A stretch of DNA of 64,000 nt, taken from NCBI RefSeq assembly GCF_900099815.1, contig NZ_FNCW01000011.1, positions 1-64,000 on the forward strand, read 5' to 3'. Below are positions 31,551-41,357 of this stretch, in pieces. A program made the position numbers and the translations under genes. This DNA is from Psychroflexus sediminis (GTDB taxonomy: Bacteria; Bacteroidota; Bacteroidia; Flavobacteriales; Flavobacteriaceae). Every line of letters begins with the position of its first letter. Within the stretch, counting starts at the first letter, position 1. The notes below the pieces were generated by a model. That model did no database searches and was not told the origin of the DNA. It saw only the letters and a list, made by a program, of their open reading frames with translations.

Positions 31551-33008
31551 TTAAACTTCAAGGCTTAAAAAGGAATCATTCTTAGAAGGCAGCTCTGTAC
31601 TCCCCATCAGGTACTCGTCTACTTCCCGTGCGGCTTCTCTTCCTTCCGAAATAGCCCATACGACCAAAGACTGCCCCCTGCGGGCATCTCCGGCTGCAAA
31701 AATGGATTCTACATTGGTTGTATAATCAGTGGAATCTATAATTCCAGATTTGGTTTGAGAAACACCAAGATGCTCCAAAAGAGAACTTTCCGGCTGAGTA
31801 AAACCAACAGCCAGCAAAGCAAGCTCACAGGGAATTAAACGTTCTGTACCTTCTATTTCTTTCATCTGTTGTCTTCCGCCTTCATTAACCCATTCCAGAT
31901 CTACAAGCTTGATGTGGGTAAGTTCAGCTCTATCATTACCTATAAATGCTTTAGTCAGGGTGCTCCATTTTCGTTCGCCACCTTCTTCATGAGACGAAGA
32001 AGTTCTCAGGGTCATGGGCCACATTGGCCAGGGGTCGTTTTCTCCTCTTTTGCTTTGTGGTTTGGGCATCAACTCGAGTTGCAAGACCGAAGCTGCTCCT
32101 TGCCTGTGGGAAGTTCCAATACAGTCCGATCCCGTATCTCCTCCACCGATAACAACCACGTTCTTGCCCTTTGCTGAAATCTTGTCGTCAAATTTGATTC
32201 CTGCTATCTCTTTGTTTTGTAAGCTCAGGAAATCCATCGCATAATGAATGCCTTTAAGCTCACGACCGGGAATAGAGAGGTTTCTGGGAACCGTAGAACC
32301 CGTACAAACCACTATAGAATCAAAGTCATCCTTAAGCATATCCGGATTGATGGTTTTTCCAACCTCAGCATTCACTTTAAACCGAACACCTTCCTCATCC
32401 ATGATTTGGATTCTACGATCCACCACCCATTTTTCTAGCTTAAAATCCGGAATACCATACCTCAGCAAACCACCTATAGCCGGATCTCTTTCGTAAACCG
32501 TCACCCAATGTCCTGCCTTATTGAGCTGATCGGCTGCGGCCAATCCCGCCGGACCTGAACCGATCACTGCTACTTTTTTTCCTGTCCGCTGTTTTGGAGG
32601 AGTTGCTTTGATATAGCCTAGTTCATGCGCTTTTTCTGCAATTGATTTTTCTATATGTTCAATCGCCACAGGAGGCTTATTGATGCCTAATACACAACTG
32701 GCTTCGCAGGGTGCCGGACAAATACGTCCTGTAAATTCGGGAAAGTTGTTGGTAGAATATAAAATCGAAGCTGCATCCTTCCAGTTTTCATCATGAACGG
32801 CTTCGTTGAATTCCGGAATGATGTTACCCAGCGGACAGCCCGAATGGCAAAACGGAACCCCGCAATCCATACATCGGGCCGCCTGAGTTTTGGTCTTTTC
32901 TTCTGGAAACGGCTCAAATATTTCTTTAAAATCGCCTATCCTTAGTTCCGGGGGTCTGCTACTTGGCAACTCCCTGTCATGTTTCAAAAATCCGTCGTGT
33001 TGTCCCAT
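31551..33008 (-). CDS. gltD: Glutamate synthase (NADPH) small subunit
   Basis: 485-aa flavoprotein that passes electrons from NADPH to the large subunit. The N-terminal Fe-S domain has cysteines 46, 49, 54 and 58, with a second group in [11 protein letters not shown]. The FAD-binding motif is [17 protein letters not shown] near 146-162, the NADPH motif is [15 protein letters not shown] near 284-298, and the closing ATG motif is [17 protein letters not shown]. It overlaps the gltB stop by one base, so translation is coupled. Confidence 0.96.
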   Translation of the reverse strand: MGQHDGFLKHDRELPSSRPPELRIGDFKEIFEPFPEEKTKTQAARCMDCGVPFCHSGCPLGNIIPEFNEAVHDENWKDAASILYSTNNFPEFTGRICPAPCEASCVLGINKPPVAIEHIEKSIAEKAHELGYIKATPPKQRTGKKVAVIGSGPAGLAAADQLNKAGHWVTVYERDPAIGGLLRYGIPDFKLEKWVVDRRIQIMDEEGVRFKVNAEVGKTINPDMLKDDFDSIVVCTGSTVPRNLSIPGRELKGIHYAMDFLSLQNKEIAGIKFDDKISAKGKNVVVIGGGDTGSDCIGTSHRQGAASVLQLELMPKPQSKRGENDPWPMWPMTLRTSSSHEEGGERKWSTLTKAFIGNDRAELTHIKLVDLEWVNEGGRQQMKEIEGTERLIPCELALLAVGFTQPESSLLEHLGVSQTKSGIIDSTDYTTNVESIFAAGDARRGQSLVVWAISEGREAAREVDEYLMGSTELPSKNDSFLSLEV

Positions 33009-36000
33009 TAGGCTACTATTTTTTGTTCTTGTTTTTCTTTTTCTTCCAAAATACGCTTGTATTCGTGTGGAATGATTTTGACGAATTGCGTTTTCATGGC
33101 TTCAAAATCATCCAGAATCCCTTTAGCTTTTTGACTCCCGGTCAGTTGAAAATGGGTTTCTATTAAGCTTTTAAGCTCGTTAAAGTTATCTTTTGAGGGC
33201 GTTTCCAGGCCGACCATAGCAATATTGCAGTTCTTCTTAAAGCTGGCTTTCTCATCCAGTACATAAGCAATACCTCCGCTCATTCCAGCAGCGAAATTTT
33301 TACCGGTTTCTCCCAAAATCACAACTTTACCGCCTGTCATATACTCGCAGGCATGATCTCCAACCCCTTCCACAACCGCTTCCACTCCAGAATTCCTGAC
33401 GGCAAAACGCTCGCCAGCCATGCCGTTGATGTAAGCTGTTCCTGAAGTTGCTCCGTAAAAAGCCACATTGCCTACGATGATATTTTCTTCTGATTTAAAT
33501 CCAGCTGACTTAGGGGGGTAGATGATCAATTTTCCGCCAGACAAGCCTTTACCAAAATAATCATTGGATTCTCCTTCAATTTCAAAGGTGACTCCCTTGG
33601 CTAGAAAAGATCCAAAACTCTGTCCTGCAGAACCTTCAAATTTAGAATGAATTGTATCGTCTTTCAATCCCTCTGCTTTGAATTTTTTACTGATTTCATT
33701 GGATAAAATAGCTCCTGTAGCCCGATCTATGTTTCTGATGGAATAGGATTTTTTGACCTGAGTTCCCTGTTCAAAAACAGGCCTGGCATCGTCAAGAAGC
33801 TGCCGGTCCAGGACGTTATCGATTTCATGGTCCTGTTCTATCTGTTTAAAAACACCCACCTGTTCTGCGATGTTCTCCTGGTATAAAATCGGGCTTAAAT
33901 CCAGGTCTTTCAATTTCCAAAAAGGGACGTCCTTGCTTATTTTCATCACTTCCGAATGACCAACCATAGCATTGATGGTTTTAAACCCCAGTTGGGACAT
34001 GATTTCCCGCAGATCTTCCGCCAAAAATCTAAAGTAATTGACCACATGGTCTGGATTACCCGTAAATAGTTTTCTCAGTTCCGGATTTTGTGTGGCCACC
34101 CCCACAGGACAGGTATTGGTATGGCATTTTCTCATCATGATACAGCCTTCCACAATCAATGCGGCTGTGGAAATCCCCCATTCTTCAGCGCCTAGTAAGG
34201 TGGCTATGGCTATATCTCTTCCCGTTCTCAACTGACCATCGGCCTGAACCGTTATTCTGCTTCTTAAATTGTTTTTTACCAGCGTTTGATGCGCTTCAGA
34301 AAGTCCCAGCTCCCAGGGTAATCCGGCATGCCGAATGGAACTTAACGGAGAAGCTCCGGTACCCCCGTCGGCCCCGGAAATTAAAACGACATCGGCATTG
34401 GCTTTAGAGACCCCAGCGGCTACAGTGCCAACTCCCGCCTGGGAGACCAGTTTTACATTGATTCTGGCATGTCTATTGGCATTTTTTAAGTCGAAAATAA
34501 GTTGTGCTAAATCTTCGATGGAATAAATATCGTGGTGCGGTGGCGGTGAAATCAATCCAACGCCTGGCGTGGAGTGCCTTACTCTGCCAATCCACTCATC
34601 TACTTTATGGCCTGGTAACTGACCTCCTTCTCCCGGTTTGGCTCCCTGAGCCATTTTAATTTGTAATTCCTCGGCATTGGTGAGGTAATAACTGGTCACC
34701 CCAAATCGGCCTGAGGCTACCTGCTTAATCGCTGAACGTTCCCATTCCCCATTGGGTTTTACTTCAAATCTGGCTTCGTCTTCACCGCCCTCTCCACTAT
34801 TGCTTTTGGCACCAATTCTATTCATAGCTATCGCTAAAGTAGAATGGGCTTCATGGGAAATGGAGCCAAAAGACATAGCCCCCGTTGCAAAGCGTTTCAT
34901 GATCTCTTCTGCAGGTTCCACTTCAGAAAGCGGTATGGGCGTTCGTTTTTTAAATTCCAGTAAACCTCTTAAGGTCAGCGTATCTTTAAGTTGATCGTTG
35001 ACCGTTTTGGCGAATTTTTTATACAGTGAAAAATTGTCTGTTTGCGTGGAACGTTGAAGCAGGTGAATGCTTTCCGGGTTAAACAGATGCTTTTCACCTT
35101 TTCGCTTCCACTGATAAACGCCACCAACTTCCAGGCTTTTTTTAACCTCTTCATTTTGGGGATAGGCCTTCTGATGCCTTACCAAAACCTCGCGGGCTAA
35201 ACCATCAAAGTCGATACCTTCTATTCTTGAAATCGTGCCTTTAAAGCATTTTTCTATCACCGTAGTATGCAAGCCCAGTGCCTCAAAAATCTGAGCACTT
35301 TGATAAGACTGCACCGTACTGATTCCCATTTTTGAAAGAATTTTCAGCAAACCATAACCTATAGCCTGCTGATAGTTGGCCTGGGCCTTCTCTATACTGA
35401 TGTCTGCATCAAGTTTTCCCTGAGTTTGAAGATGATCTATGGATTGAAGCGCTAAATAAGGGTGAACAGCGCTTGCTCCATAACCGATAAGCGTGGCGTA
35501 ATGATGCGTTTCTCTCACGTCTCCCGCCTGAACCACTATACCGGATTTGGTTCTTAAATTCAGTTTGACCAGGTGGTGATGTACTGCTCCGGTAGAAAGT
35601 AATGAAGGAATGGGCGCCCGTGTTTTGCTTATAGGCTTATCGGTTAAAATAAGAACTTTTTTACCCGATTTCACAGCATCTTCTGCAGCTTTACAGGCCG
35701 CATCGATACCTCTTTCCAGGCTTCCCGGTTTTCCATCTGCATCAAATACACAATCGATAAAGGCATAATCAAAGCCTTTATCCTTTAAATTTTTGAACTT
35801 TTCAATATCAGAGTCCAGCAATACGGGCTGGGAAATATGTATCTGTTTGGTATGCAATTCAGTTTCGTCAAGAATATTCAGACTTTCTCCTACTCTTGTG
35901 AATAAGGACATAACCATTCGCTCTCGAATAGGATCTATAGGTGGATTACTCACCTGTGCAAACAATTGCTTGAAGTAATTGGCCACATGCTGGCTTTGCT

Positions 36001-37519
36001 TGCTCAAGATGGCCAGTGGCGTATCTGCTCCCATAGAGCCAATCGGTTCTGTTGCCCTGACGGCCATATCAGCCAGAATAACTTTCAATTCTTCTGAAGT
36101 ATAGCCGAAGGCATTTTGGAGATGAAGAAGCTGTTCACCGGTAAGCTGCTCTTTTTCAAATTCGGGTACAGGTTGCAGCCTTAATTTGATACGCTGATTA
36201 ACAATCCACTGCTGGTAAGGTTTATCCTTAACAATTCGGTTTTTGATTTCATCATCATAAAGCACTTTATTTTGATTCAAATCAGCCAAAATCATACGTC
36301 CCGGCTGAAGTCTTCCTTTCTTAATAATTTCTGAAGATTTTACCGGAAGTGCTCCGGCTTCAGAAGAGATAATGAGACGATTGGTAGACGTAATGCAATA
36401 TCTTGAGGGCCTTAATCCGTTTCTGTCCAAAGTTGCGCCTACGCGTTTACCATCTGTAAAAATAAGGGCTGCCGGACCATCCCAGGGTTCCATAATGGAA
36501 GCATGGTATTTGTAAAACGCCTTTCGCTCTGGATCAATAGATTTATTGTCCTGCCAGGCTTCCGGAACAAGCATCATCATGACATGTTCCAAGGGGCGGC
36601 CGTCCATGACCAGCATTTCAACAAGGCTATCCAGGTTGGCAGAATCTGAATGTTCCGGATTGGTTACGGGTAATAAGCGCTGAAGGTCCTCCTCCGAAAA
36701 GACTTTCGATTTGAAGTTAGCTTCCTTAGACTTCATTTTAGTCACATTCCCGCGAATGGTATTGATTTCTCCATTATGAGATATAAAGTGAAAAGGCTGA
36801 GCCAGTTTCCAGTTGGGAAAGGTATTGGTAGAAAATCGGGAATGTATAATAGCAAAAGCAGATTTAAAATTTGGATTTCTTAAGTCCTCATAATAGTCTC
36901 TGAGCTGACTGGTTCTGAGCTGTCCTTTATAAATGATCGTCTTTGCAGACATACTACAGACATAAAAAGCCTTATTATTTCCCTGAACATGATGTCCTAT
37001 ATAATGCGTTGTATAATTTCTAAACACAAAGAGTTTTCGTTCCAGGTCTTCCTCAGACATATTGTTTTTGGGCTGAATAAGAATCTGCTGAATCGAGGGC
37101 TCTACGGGTTTTGCTCCCATCCCAGGCACTTTGGAATCCACAGGAACTAAACGATAACCCAGGATTTTGAGATTTAGCTCCTCTGCATGTTTTTCTAAAA
37201 TACCGATGCATTGATTAGCAACACTTTGAACTTTTGGAAAAAAAAGCATTCCTATGCCTATGGGTTTTTCAGGATCGGTATCCGCATGAATTTCTTCAGC
37301 AATTTCTTCGATAAAATCATTATCGATTTGAATAAGAATACCAGCACCATCCCCTGTTTCCGGATCGGAGCCAGTCCCTCCGCGATGCTCCATATTCTCC
37401 AGCATGGTTAAGGCATCATCAATCACTCGATGTTCTTTTTTACCATCGATATTTATGACGCTTCCAATACCACAGGCATCATGTTCAAAACTCTCATCAT
37501 ACATGGATTCTCTCTTCAT
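33008..37519 (-). CDS. gltB: Glutamate synthase large subunit
   Basis: 1503-aa GltB, which makes glutamate from glutamine and 2-oxoglutarate. A 15-residue propeptide precedes Cys16, the glutaminase nucleophile exposed after processing (HDAC-GIG). The class II glutaminase domain runs to about 430, the central domain to about 780, the FMN-binding synthase domain carries GEGGEDEARF and GADGGTGASPLSS, the 3Fe-4S cysteines lie in MMRKCHTNTCPVG, and a beta-helical domain ends the chain. The length is normal. It is the first gene of gltB-gltD; no clear TAnnTTTG box is visible in the 160-base AT-rich gap upstream. Confidence 0.97.
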   Translation of the reverse strand: MKRESMYDESFEHDACGIGSVINIDGKKEHRVIDDALTMLENMEHRGGTGSDPETGDGAGILIQIDNDFIEEIAEEIHADTDPEKPIGIGMLFFPKVQSVANQCIGILEKHAEELNLKILGYRLVPVDSKVPGMGAKPVEPSIQQILIQPKNNMSEEDLERKLFVFRNYTTHYIGHHVQGNNKAFYVCSMSAKTIIYKGQLRTSQLRDYYEDLRNPNFKSAFAIIHSRFSTNTFPNWKLAQPFHFISHNGEINTIRGNVTKMKSKEANFKSKVFSEEDLQRLLPVTNPEHSDSANLDSLVEMLVMDGRPLEHVMMMLVPEAWQDNKSIDPERKAFYKYHASIMEPWDGPAALIFTDGKRVGATLDRNGLRPSRYCITSTNRLIISSEAGALPVKSSEIIKKGRLQPGRMILADLNQNKVLYDDEIKNRIVKDKPYQQWIVNQRIKLRLQPVPEFEKEQLTGEQLLHLQNAFGYTSEELKVILADMAVRATEPIGSMGADTPLAILSKQSQHVANYFKQLFAQVSNPPIDPIRERMVMSLFTRVGESLNILDETELHTKQIHISQPVLLDSDIEKFKNLKDKGFDYAFIDCVFDADGKPGSLERGIDAACKAAEDAVKSGKKVLILTDKPISKTRAPIPSLLSTGAVHHHLVKLNLRTKSGIVVQAGDVRETHHYATLIGYGASAVHPYLALQSIDHLQTQGKLDADISIEKAQANYQQAIGYGLLKILSKMGISTVQSYQSAQIFEALGLHTTVIEKCFKGTISRIEGIDFDGLAREVLVRHQKAYPQNEEVKKSLEVGGVYQWKRKGEKHLFNPESIHLLQRSTQTDNFSLYKKFAKTVNDQLKDTLTLRGLLEFKKRTPIPLSEVEPAEEIMKRFATGAMSFGSISHEAHSTLAIAMNRIGAKSNSGEGGEDEARFEVKPNGEWERSAIKQVASGRFGVTSYYLTNAEELQIKMAQGAKPGEGGQLPGHKVDEWIGRVRHSTPGVGLISPPPHHDIYSIEDLAQLIFDLKNANRHARINVKLVSQAGVGTVAAGVSKANADVVLISGADGGTGASPLSSIRHAGLPWELGLSEAHQTLVKNNLRSRITVQADGQLRTGRDIAIATLLGAEEWGISTAALIVEGCIMMRKCHTNTCPVGVATQNPELRKLFTGNPDHVVNYFRFLAEDLREIMSQLGFKTINAMVGHSEVMKISKDVPFWKLKDLDLSPILYQENIAEQVGVFKQIEQDHEIDNVLDRQLLDDARPVFEQGTQVKKSYSIRNIDRATGAILSNEISKKFKAEGLKDDTIHSKFEGSAGQSFGSFLAKGVTFEIEGESNDYFGKGLSGGKLIIYPPKSAGFKSEENIIVGNVAFYGATSGTAYINGMAGERFAVRNSGVEAVVEGVGDHACEYMTGGKVVILGETGKNFAAGMSGGIAYVLDEKASFKKNCNIAMVGLETPSKDNFNELKSLIETHFQLTGSQKAKGILDDFEAMKTQFVKIIPHEYKRILEEKEKQEQKIVA

Positions 37520-37682
37520 AACAAACTACTATTCTAAGGATTATTTCCTAAAACTAGTTAATTGCCAATAATATCATTAGCTAAAGAGATATAATTTAGT
37601 ATTAATTATGTTAAAATTGAGTTATTATTGAACTTAATCGTTTTCGAAGCTGCTTACAAGTAGATAAAATGAAAATAGAAGT

Positions 37683-38384
37683 TTAATGACATTCCATGGA
37701 AGAAGTCACTTGAGTTTGTGCAGGTTTTGGTGAAACATAAGGAATACCTAAACCTAAACCTCTTAGAATAAACAAAACACCAATAATGGCGATAGCAATA
37801 GGAATAAGGCGTTTGAGGTTAAATTTTAAAACGGAATTAAGCCATGCTTTGGCATAAATGACAATACTCATGAGCGGAACAGTTCCCAGCCCGAAGAAAA
37901 CCATGTATAAAGAACTTTCAAGCAAGCCTGAAATGGCAACAGATCCAAAGACAGCCATGTAGACAAGACCACAGGGCAGCAGACCATTCAGGAAACCCAG
38001 ATAAAAGAAGGTGTCGAGCTCTTTCTTTTTCAACGATGCGCCAAGCTCGGACTTTAGTTTTCCTACCCATTTGAATACGGGTTTGCTCAAGTTGAGCTTA
38101 CCTAGAACAGATTCAGAAAAAACAAGAGAAGAAAGCATCATAACCCCAATGATAATGGAGACTTGCTGTTGGAAACCAAAGAGGGCAAAACTTTCACCAA
38201 TAAGCCCAAAAACAAGTCCTATTAGCGCATAAGTGGTTATTCTTCCTAAGTGATACAAGAAAATCTGAAAAGCTTTTCGCCAGGGATTTTGCCGATCTAC
38301 AGGGAGCATAAGGGCAATAGGTCCGCACATGCCCACGCAGTGAAAACTGCCCAAAAGTCCCAAAATAAAAGCCGTCCACAACAT
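37683..38384 (-). CDS. SafE/TauE-type membrane protein of the cbb3 locus (possible copper handling)
   Basis: 233-aa membrane protein with six or so helices. The N-terminal motif SFHCVGMCGP (His15, Cys16, Cys20) and the later GLLPCGLVY motif mark the heavy-metal/SafE-DsbD-like branch found at cbb3 oxidase loci, where it is thought to help copper delivery. The C-terminal tail contains MECH, another possible metal ligand. It starts directly after the ccoH stop, so it belongs to the cco transcript and is its last gene. Confidence 0.85.
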   Translation of the reverse strand: MLWTAFILGLLGSFHCVGMCGPIALMLPVDRQNPWRKAFQIFLYHLGRITTYALIGLVFGLIGESFALFGFQQQVSIIIGVMMLSSLVFSESVLGKLNLSKPVFKWVGKLKSELGASLKKKELDTFFYLGFLNGLLPCGLVYMAVFGSVAISGLLESSLYMVFFGLGTVPLMSIVIYAKAWLNSVLKFNLKRLIPIAIAIIGVLFILRGLGLGIPYVSPKPAQTQVTSSMECH

Positions 38385-38831
38385 TTAGATCCTTATTTTT
38401 TTCTGAATCAAATAGTCCTCACCCTTATAATTGAATTTCAGGTTTACTTCCCACAAACCCAGTTTCATCAATGAGCGCGGCAACAGGTATTCTCTGTTTT
38501 CTAACTGGAGTTGAACCGTGAAATCCAGAGCCTTATCTGATGGCCTGTATAAATATACTTCCCCATCTATTTCAGAAACATTGAATTCTGAAGGAAAATT
38601 GATCTGAACCCCTTCAGAAACCACTTCCACAGTCACCTGTTGCTCTAAGTCTGCAGCGTTTTGGGCAGAGTCTAAGTCTTCCTGAAAGGTCAGTTCTTTT
38701 TGATAGTAGGACTCTACGACAAGGTCGTGTTCCAATTCAGCACTGGACATCATCTGCACTACCATAACCATGATAAATCCGATGAAAAGTACAAATGCAA
38801 TAACGATAGATGTTCCCCAGTTTAATTTCAT
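38385..38831 (-). CDS. ccoH: FixH/CcoH family assembly protein
   Basis: 148-aa protein with one N-terminal membrane helix (about 8-30) and a periplasmic beta-sandwich, the FixH layout. CcoH is needed for cbb3 oxidase assembly and stability. The YYQKELTFQEDLDSAQNA stretch after the helix is typical of flavobacterial members. Flanked by ccoG (6-base gap) and the SafE-like gene (no gap). Confidence 0.88.
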   Translation of the reverse strand: MKLNWGTSIVIAFVLFIGFIMVMVVQMMSSAELEHDLVVESYYQKELTFQEDLDSAQNAADLEQQVTVEVVSEGVQINFPSEFNVSEIDGEVYLYRPSDKALDFTVQLQLENREYLLPRSLMKLGLWEVNLKFNYKGEDYLIQKKIRI

Positions 38832-38837
38832 AATATT

Positions 38838-40253
38838 TTATCTAAAGGTTTGTGGTCCCATGAAGTTAGTTGTAGCCCGGTCTATGATCCGGTCCTTGCT
38901 GTACACCTCTATTTCAATCTCATTATTGGAATCGGTTAGCTGTGAAGGATCCACTTCTATAAAAAATGTTCCCTTTGCCATCCCGCTTTCACCTATGCTG
39001 AAATAGTCTTTTTTTACCATTTTGATTTCTCCGGGCATAGAAGCCAGTTTGAAATGAACGCTATCCATGACGGTATTGGTTTTATTCAAAAGTTTAAAGG
39101 TATATACATTGGAAATATGACCATTGTCTTTGAGTTCATACAGCTGACCAGGAAGTCTGAGCACTTTGGCTTCCACATCGCTTCTGATCAATAACAGACC
39201 TATTAGAAAGCCCGTAAGAATCACAAGAACTGCTGTGTAGCCTTTGAGCCTGGGAGTAAATTGAAATTTAGCTTTCTTTTCAATATTATTTTCACTGGCA
39301 TAACGAATTAACCCCTTTGGCAAATTCACACTTTCCATAATAGAGTCGCAGACATCTATACAGGCAGTGCAATTCACACATTCCAGCTGCGTTCCATTTC
39401 TAATATCGATCCCTGTAGGGCAGACGTGAACACATTGAGAACAATCGATACAGTCCCCCACTCCTGCTGCGGCTCTGTCCTGATTTTTTCTAAACCTCTG
39501 ACGTCCTTCCTCACGTTCTCCGCGTTTGTGGTCGTAAGCCACAACAATAGACTTTTCATCCAATAAGACACCTTGAAGGCGTCCATAAGGACAGGCTATG
39601 ATACAGACCTGCTCTCTAAACCAGGCAAATACGAAATAGAAAACCGCTGTAAAAATGAGCAAGGGGATAAATGTACCTAAATGACTTGCCGGACCATTTG
39701 TGATGTATTTTATCAGCTCGTCACTACTAATAAGATAGGCCAAAAACACATTGGCAATAAGAAAGGAGATGATGGCAAAAATCGTCCACTTCGTTCCTTT
39801 TTTAAGAATCTTGTCTTTGTTCCAGGGTGCTTTATCCAAACGAATTTGCTTTCCGCGATCGCCCTCAATGGCATATTCAATTCGTCTAAACACCATTTCC
39901 ATAAAAATGGTTTGCGGACAAATCCAGCCACAGAAAATTCGTCCAAAAGCAACGGTAAAAAGAGCGATAAAAATCACTCCGATAAGCAAAGCAATGACAA
40001 ACAAATAGAAATCCTGAGGCCAAAAAGGAAAGCCAAAGATGTTGAATTTCCGTTCTAAAATATTAAAAAGCAAAAACTGATGGCCATTGATTTTTATAAA
40101 AGGCGCGGCAAACAGGAAAAGCAACAGGAAATAACTGACGTATTTTCTGTATTTGTAGAAGATGCCATGAGGTTTTTTAGGATATACCCAGGAACGTTTC
40201 CCTTCCTGGTCCAAAGTACCAATGCTATCTCTAAATTTTTCCTGATTATCCAC
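38838..40253 (-). CDS. ccoG: Cytochrome c oxidase accessory protein CcoG
   Basis: 471-aa membrane ferredoxin of the CcoG/RdxA/FixG family. Several helices surround a FWPQDFYLFV...CGWICPQTIFMEMVFRRIE region with paired cysteines, then two 4Fe-4S motifs CIDCSQCVHVCPTGID and CVNCTACIDVC near 267-307, followed by an immunoglobulin-like C-terminal domain. CcoG is proposed to reduce copper for cbb3 assembly. It is 20 bases behind ccoP. Confidence 0.94.
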   Translation of the reverse strand: MDNQEKFRDSIGTLDQEGKRSWVYPKKPHGIFYKYRKYVSYFLLLFLFAAPFIKINGHQFLLFNILERKFNIFGFPFWPQDFYLFVIALLIGVIFIALFTVAFGRIFCGWICPQTIFMEMVFRRIEYAIEGDRGKQIRLDKAPWNKDKILKKGTKWTIFAIISFLIANVFLAYLISSDELIKYITNGPASHLGTFIPLLIFTAVFYFVFAWFREQVCIIACPYGRLQGVLLDEKSIVVAYDHKRGEREEGRQRFRKNQDRAAAGVGDCIDCSQCVHVCPTGIDIRNGTQLECVNCTACIDVCDSIMESVNLPKGLIRYASENNIEKKAKFQFTPRLKGYTAVLVILTGFLIGLLLIRSDVEAKVLRLPGQLYELKDNGHISNVYTFKLLNKTNTVMDSVHFKLASMPGEIKMVKKDYFSIGESGMAKGTFFIEVDPSQLTDSNNEIEIEVYSKDRIIDRATTNFMGPQTFR

Positions 40254-40273
40254 TTATTCTCTGTTTTATAAAT

Positions 40274-41164
40274 TTACTCCGTCGTTTCTTCAGTCCAAAC
40301 TTCCCCTTCAGGTTCCTTTGGCTCAGCCGGCATGGTCCCCTGAAGTGAGAGTACATAACTCGCTACCTGCTGAAGTTCTGAAGGCTCAAAATCATTTTTC
40401 CAGGACACCATCCCTTTCCCGGGCCGTCCCCCTTCCAGCAGAGTTCGGTATACATTTTTGATACCACCGCCTAGAATCCAATACTCATCGGTAAGGTTTG
40501 GCCCGATTCCTCCGCCTGCATCCATTTTATGACAAGCCACGCAATTATTCATGAAGATCTGTTTACCAGCTTCTAAGTCTGAGGGCTCGGCCATCAGAGA
40601 TACCGTTTCCACTGTAACTAAATCTTTGGCGGTTTCTTTATAACGCGCTATATCAATTTCTGCCTGAGCGACTTCGGCTTTGAACTCTTCAACTTGGGTT
40701 TCCCCATCAAAAATGTGATATCTCGCCATGTAAATAAATGCAAAAACAATAGACGCATAAAAACTATACAGCCACCAGGGTGGTAGTTTGTTGTCCAGCT
40801 CTCGAATACCATCGTAGTTGTGATCCAGCTCAATTTCATCTTCTTCTTCAACAGGTTTTGAGCGGGTTAAAAGTTCTGGAAGTTTTTCTAGTTTAGCCTT
40901 TAATTGCTCTCCGAGTTTATGTTCTGAAGCCAGAAATTTTTCTTGTTTTTCTTCTGAAAGTGATCTGAGCAAAGTAAACCGAAGGGCTGCAACGGAAACT
41001 TCTACAGCGACAGCTATCAAAAATATTAAACCGATAAAAATCAGGGTTTTAGGGTATTCTAAAACAGCCCATTGTCCCGGTTCTGTTTCAAAAAGAAGTT
41101 CAACGCCTCCCCAGGCTATTGCCGGCAAAGCTATAATTCTGAAAATGGATGCTAGATTTCTCAT
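40274..41164 (-). CDS. ccoP: cbb3 oxidase diheme-subunit homologue CcoP, with a single heme c site
   Basis: 296-aa subunit. The N-terminal half has membrane helices at about 41-64 and 130-148, the second in the CcoP_N region (DNKLPPWWLYSF). The periplasmic C-terminal cytochrome c domain has one CxxCH motif, C208-V-A-C-H212, and a methionine ligand candidate in GKGMVSW. Proteobacterial CcoP carries two such motifs; a one-heme form is known in Bacteroidota. Its 3-base overlap with the ccoQ-like gene suggests coupling. Confidence 0.93.
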   Translation of the reverse strand: MRNLASIFRIIALPAIAWGGVELLFETEPGQWAVLEYPKTLIFIGLIFLIAVAVEVSVAALRFTLLRSLSEEKQEKFLASEHKLGEQLKAKLEKLPELLTRSKPVEEEDEIELDHNYDGIRELDNKLPPWWLYSFYASIVFAFIYMARYHIFDGETQVEEFKAEVAQAEIDIARYKETAKDLVTVETVSLMAEPSDLEAGKQIFMNNCVACHKMDAGGGIGPNLTDEYWILGGGIKNVYRTLLEGGRPGKGMVSWKNDFEPSELQQVASYVLSLQGTMPAEPKEPEGEVWTEETTE

Positions 41165-41346
41165 AATTCGGTGTCGTTTTTAGAATCTAAGGGAATTTGG
41201 CTCACCTCGTTCACATAGTCTTTTTTGGCGGTGAATACCCACCAAAAAAGCACTACAAAAAAGAGGAAAAAAATAAGCAGGGAAATAATAGGGTAAATTT
41301 CTATCCCTTCTATCGTTTCCATATGTCCTTTTATAAATTTCAACAT
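41161..41346 (-). CDS. ccoQ: CcoQ-like small subunit
   Basis: 61-aa protein with one membrane helix (about 18-40, LLIFFLFFVVLFWWVF) and a charged tail with the KKDYVNEVSQIPL pattern. Size and place between ccoNO and ccoP identify it as the CcoQ-type subunit that stabilises the oxidase. It starts 11 bases after ccoNO. Confidence 0.82.
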   Translation of the reverse strand: MLKFIKGHMETIEGIEIYPIISLLIFFLFFVVLFWWVFTAKKDYVNEVSQIPLDSKNDTEL

Positions 41347-41357
41347 AATTCAAAAAT

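Noticed and set aside
34038-34526. Overlapping plus-strand frames inside gltB
   Set aside because: Antisense shadows of a highly conserved gene; the minus-strand frame explains the region fully.
37520-37682. A riboswitch or operator in the gap upstream of gltB
   Set aside because: Only AT-rich sequence with no stable stem, no TAnnTTTG box on the minus strand and no palindrome.
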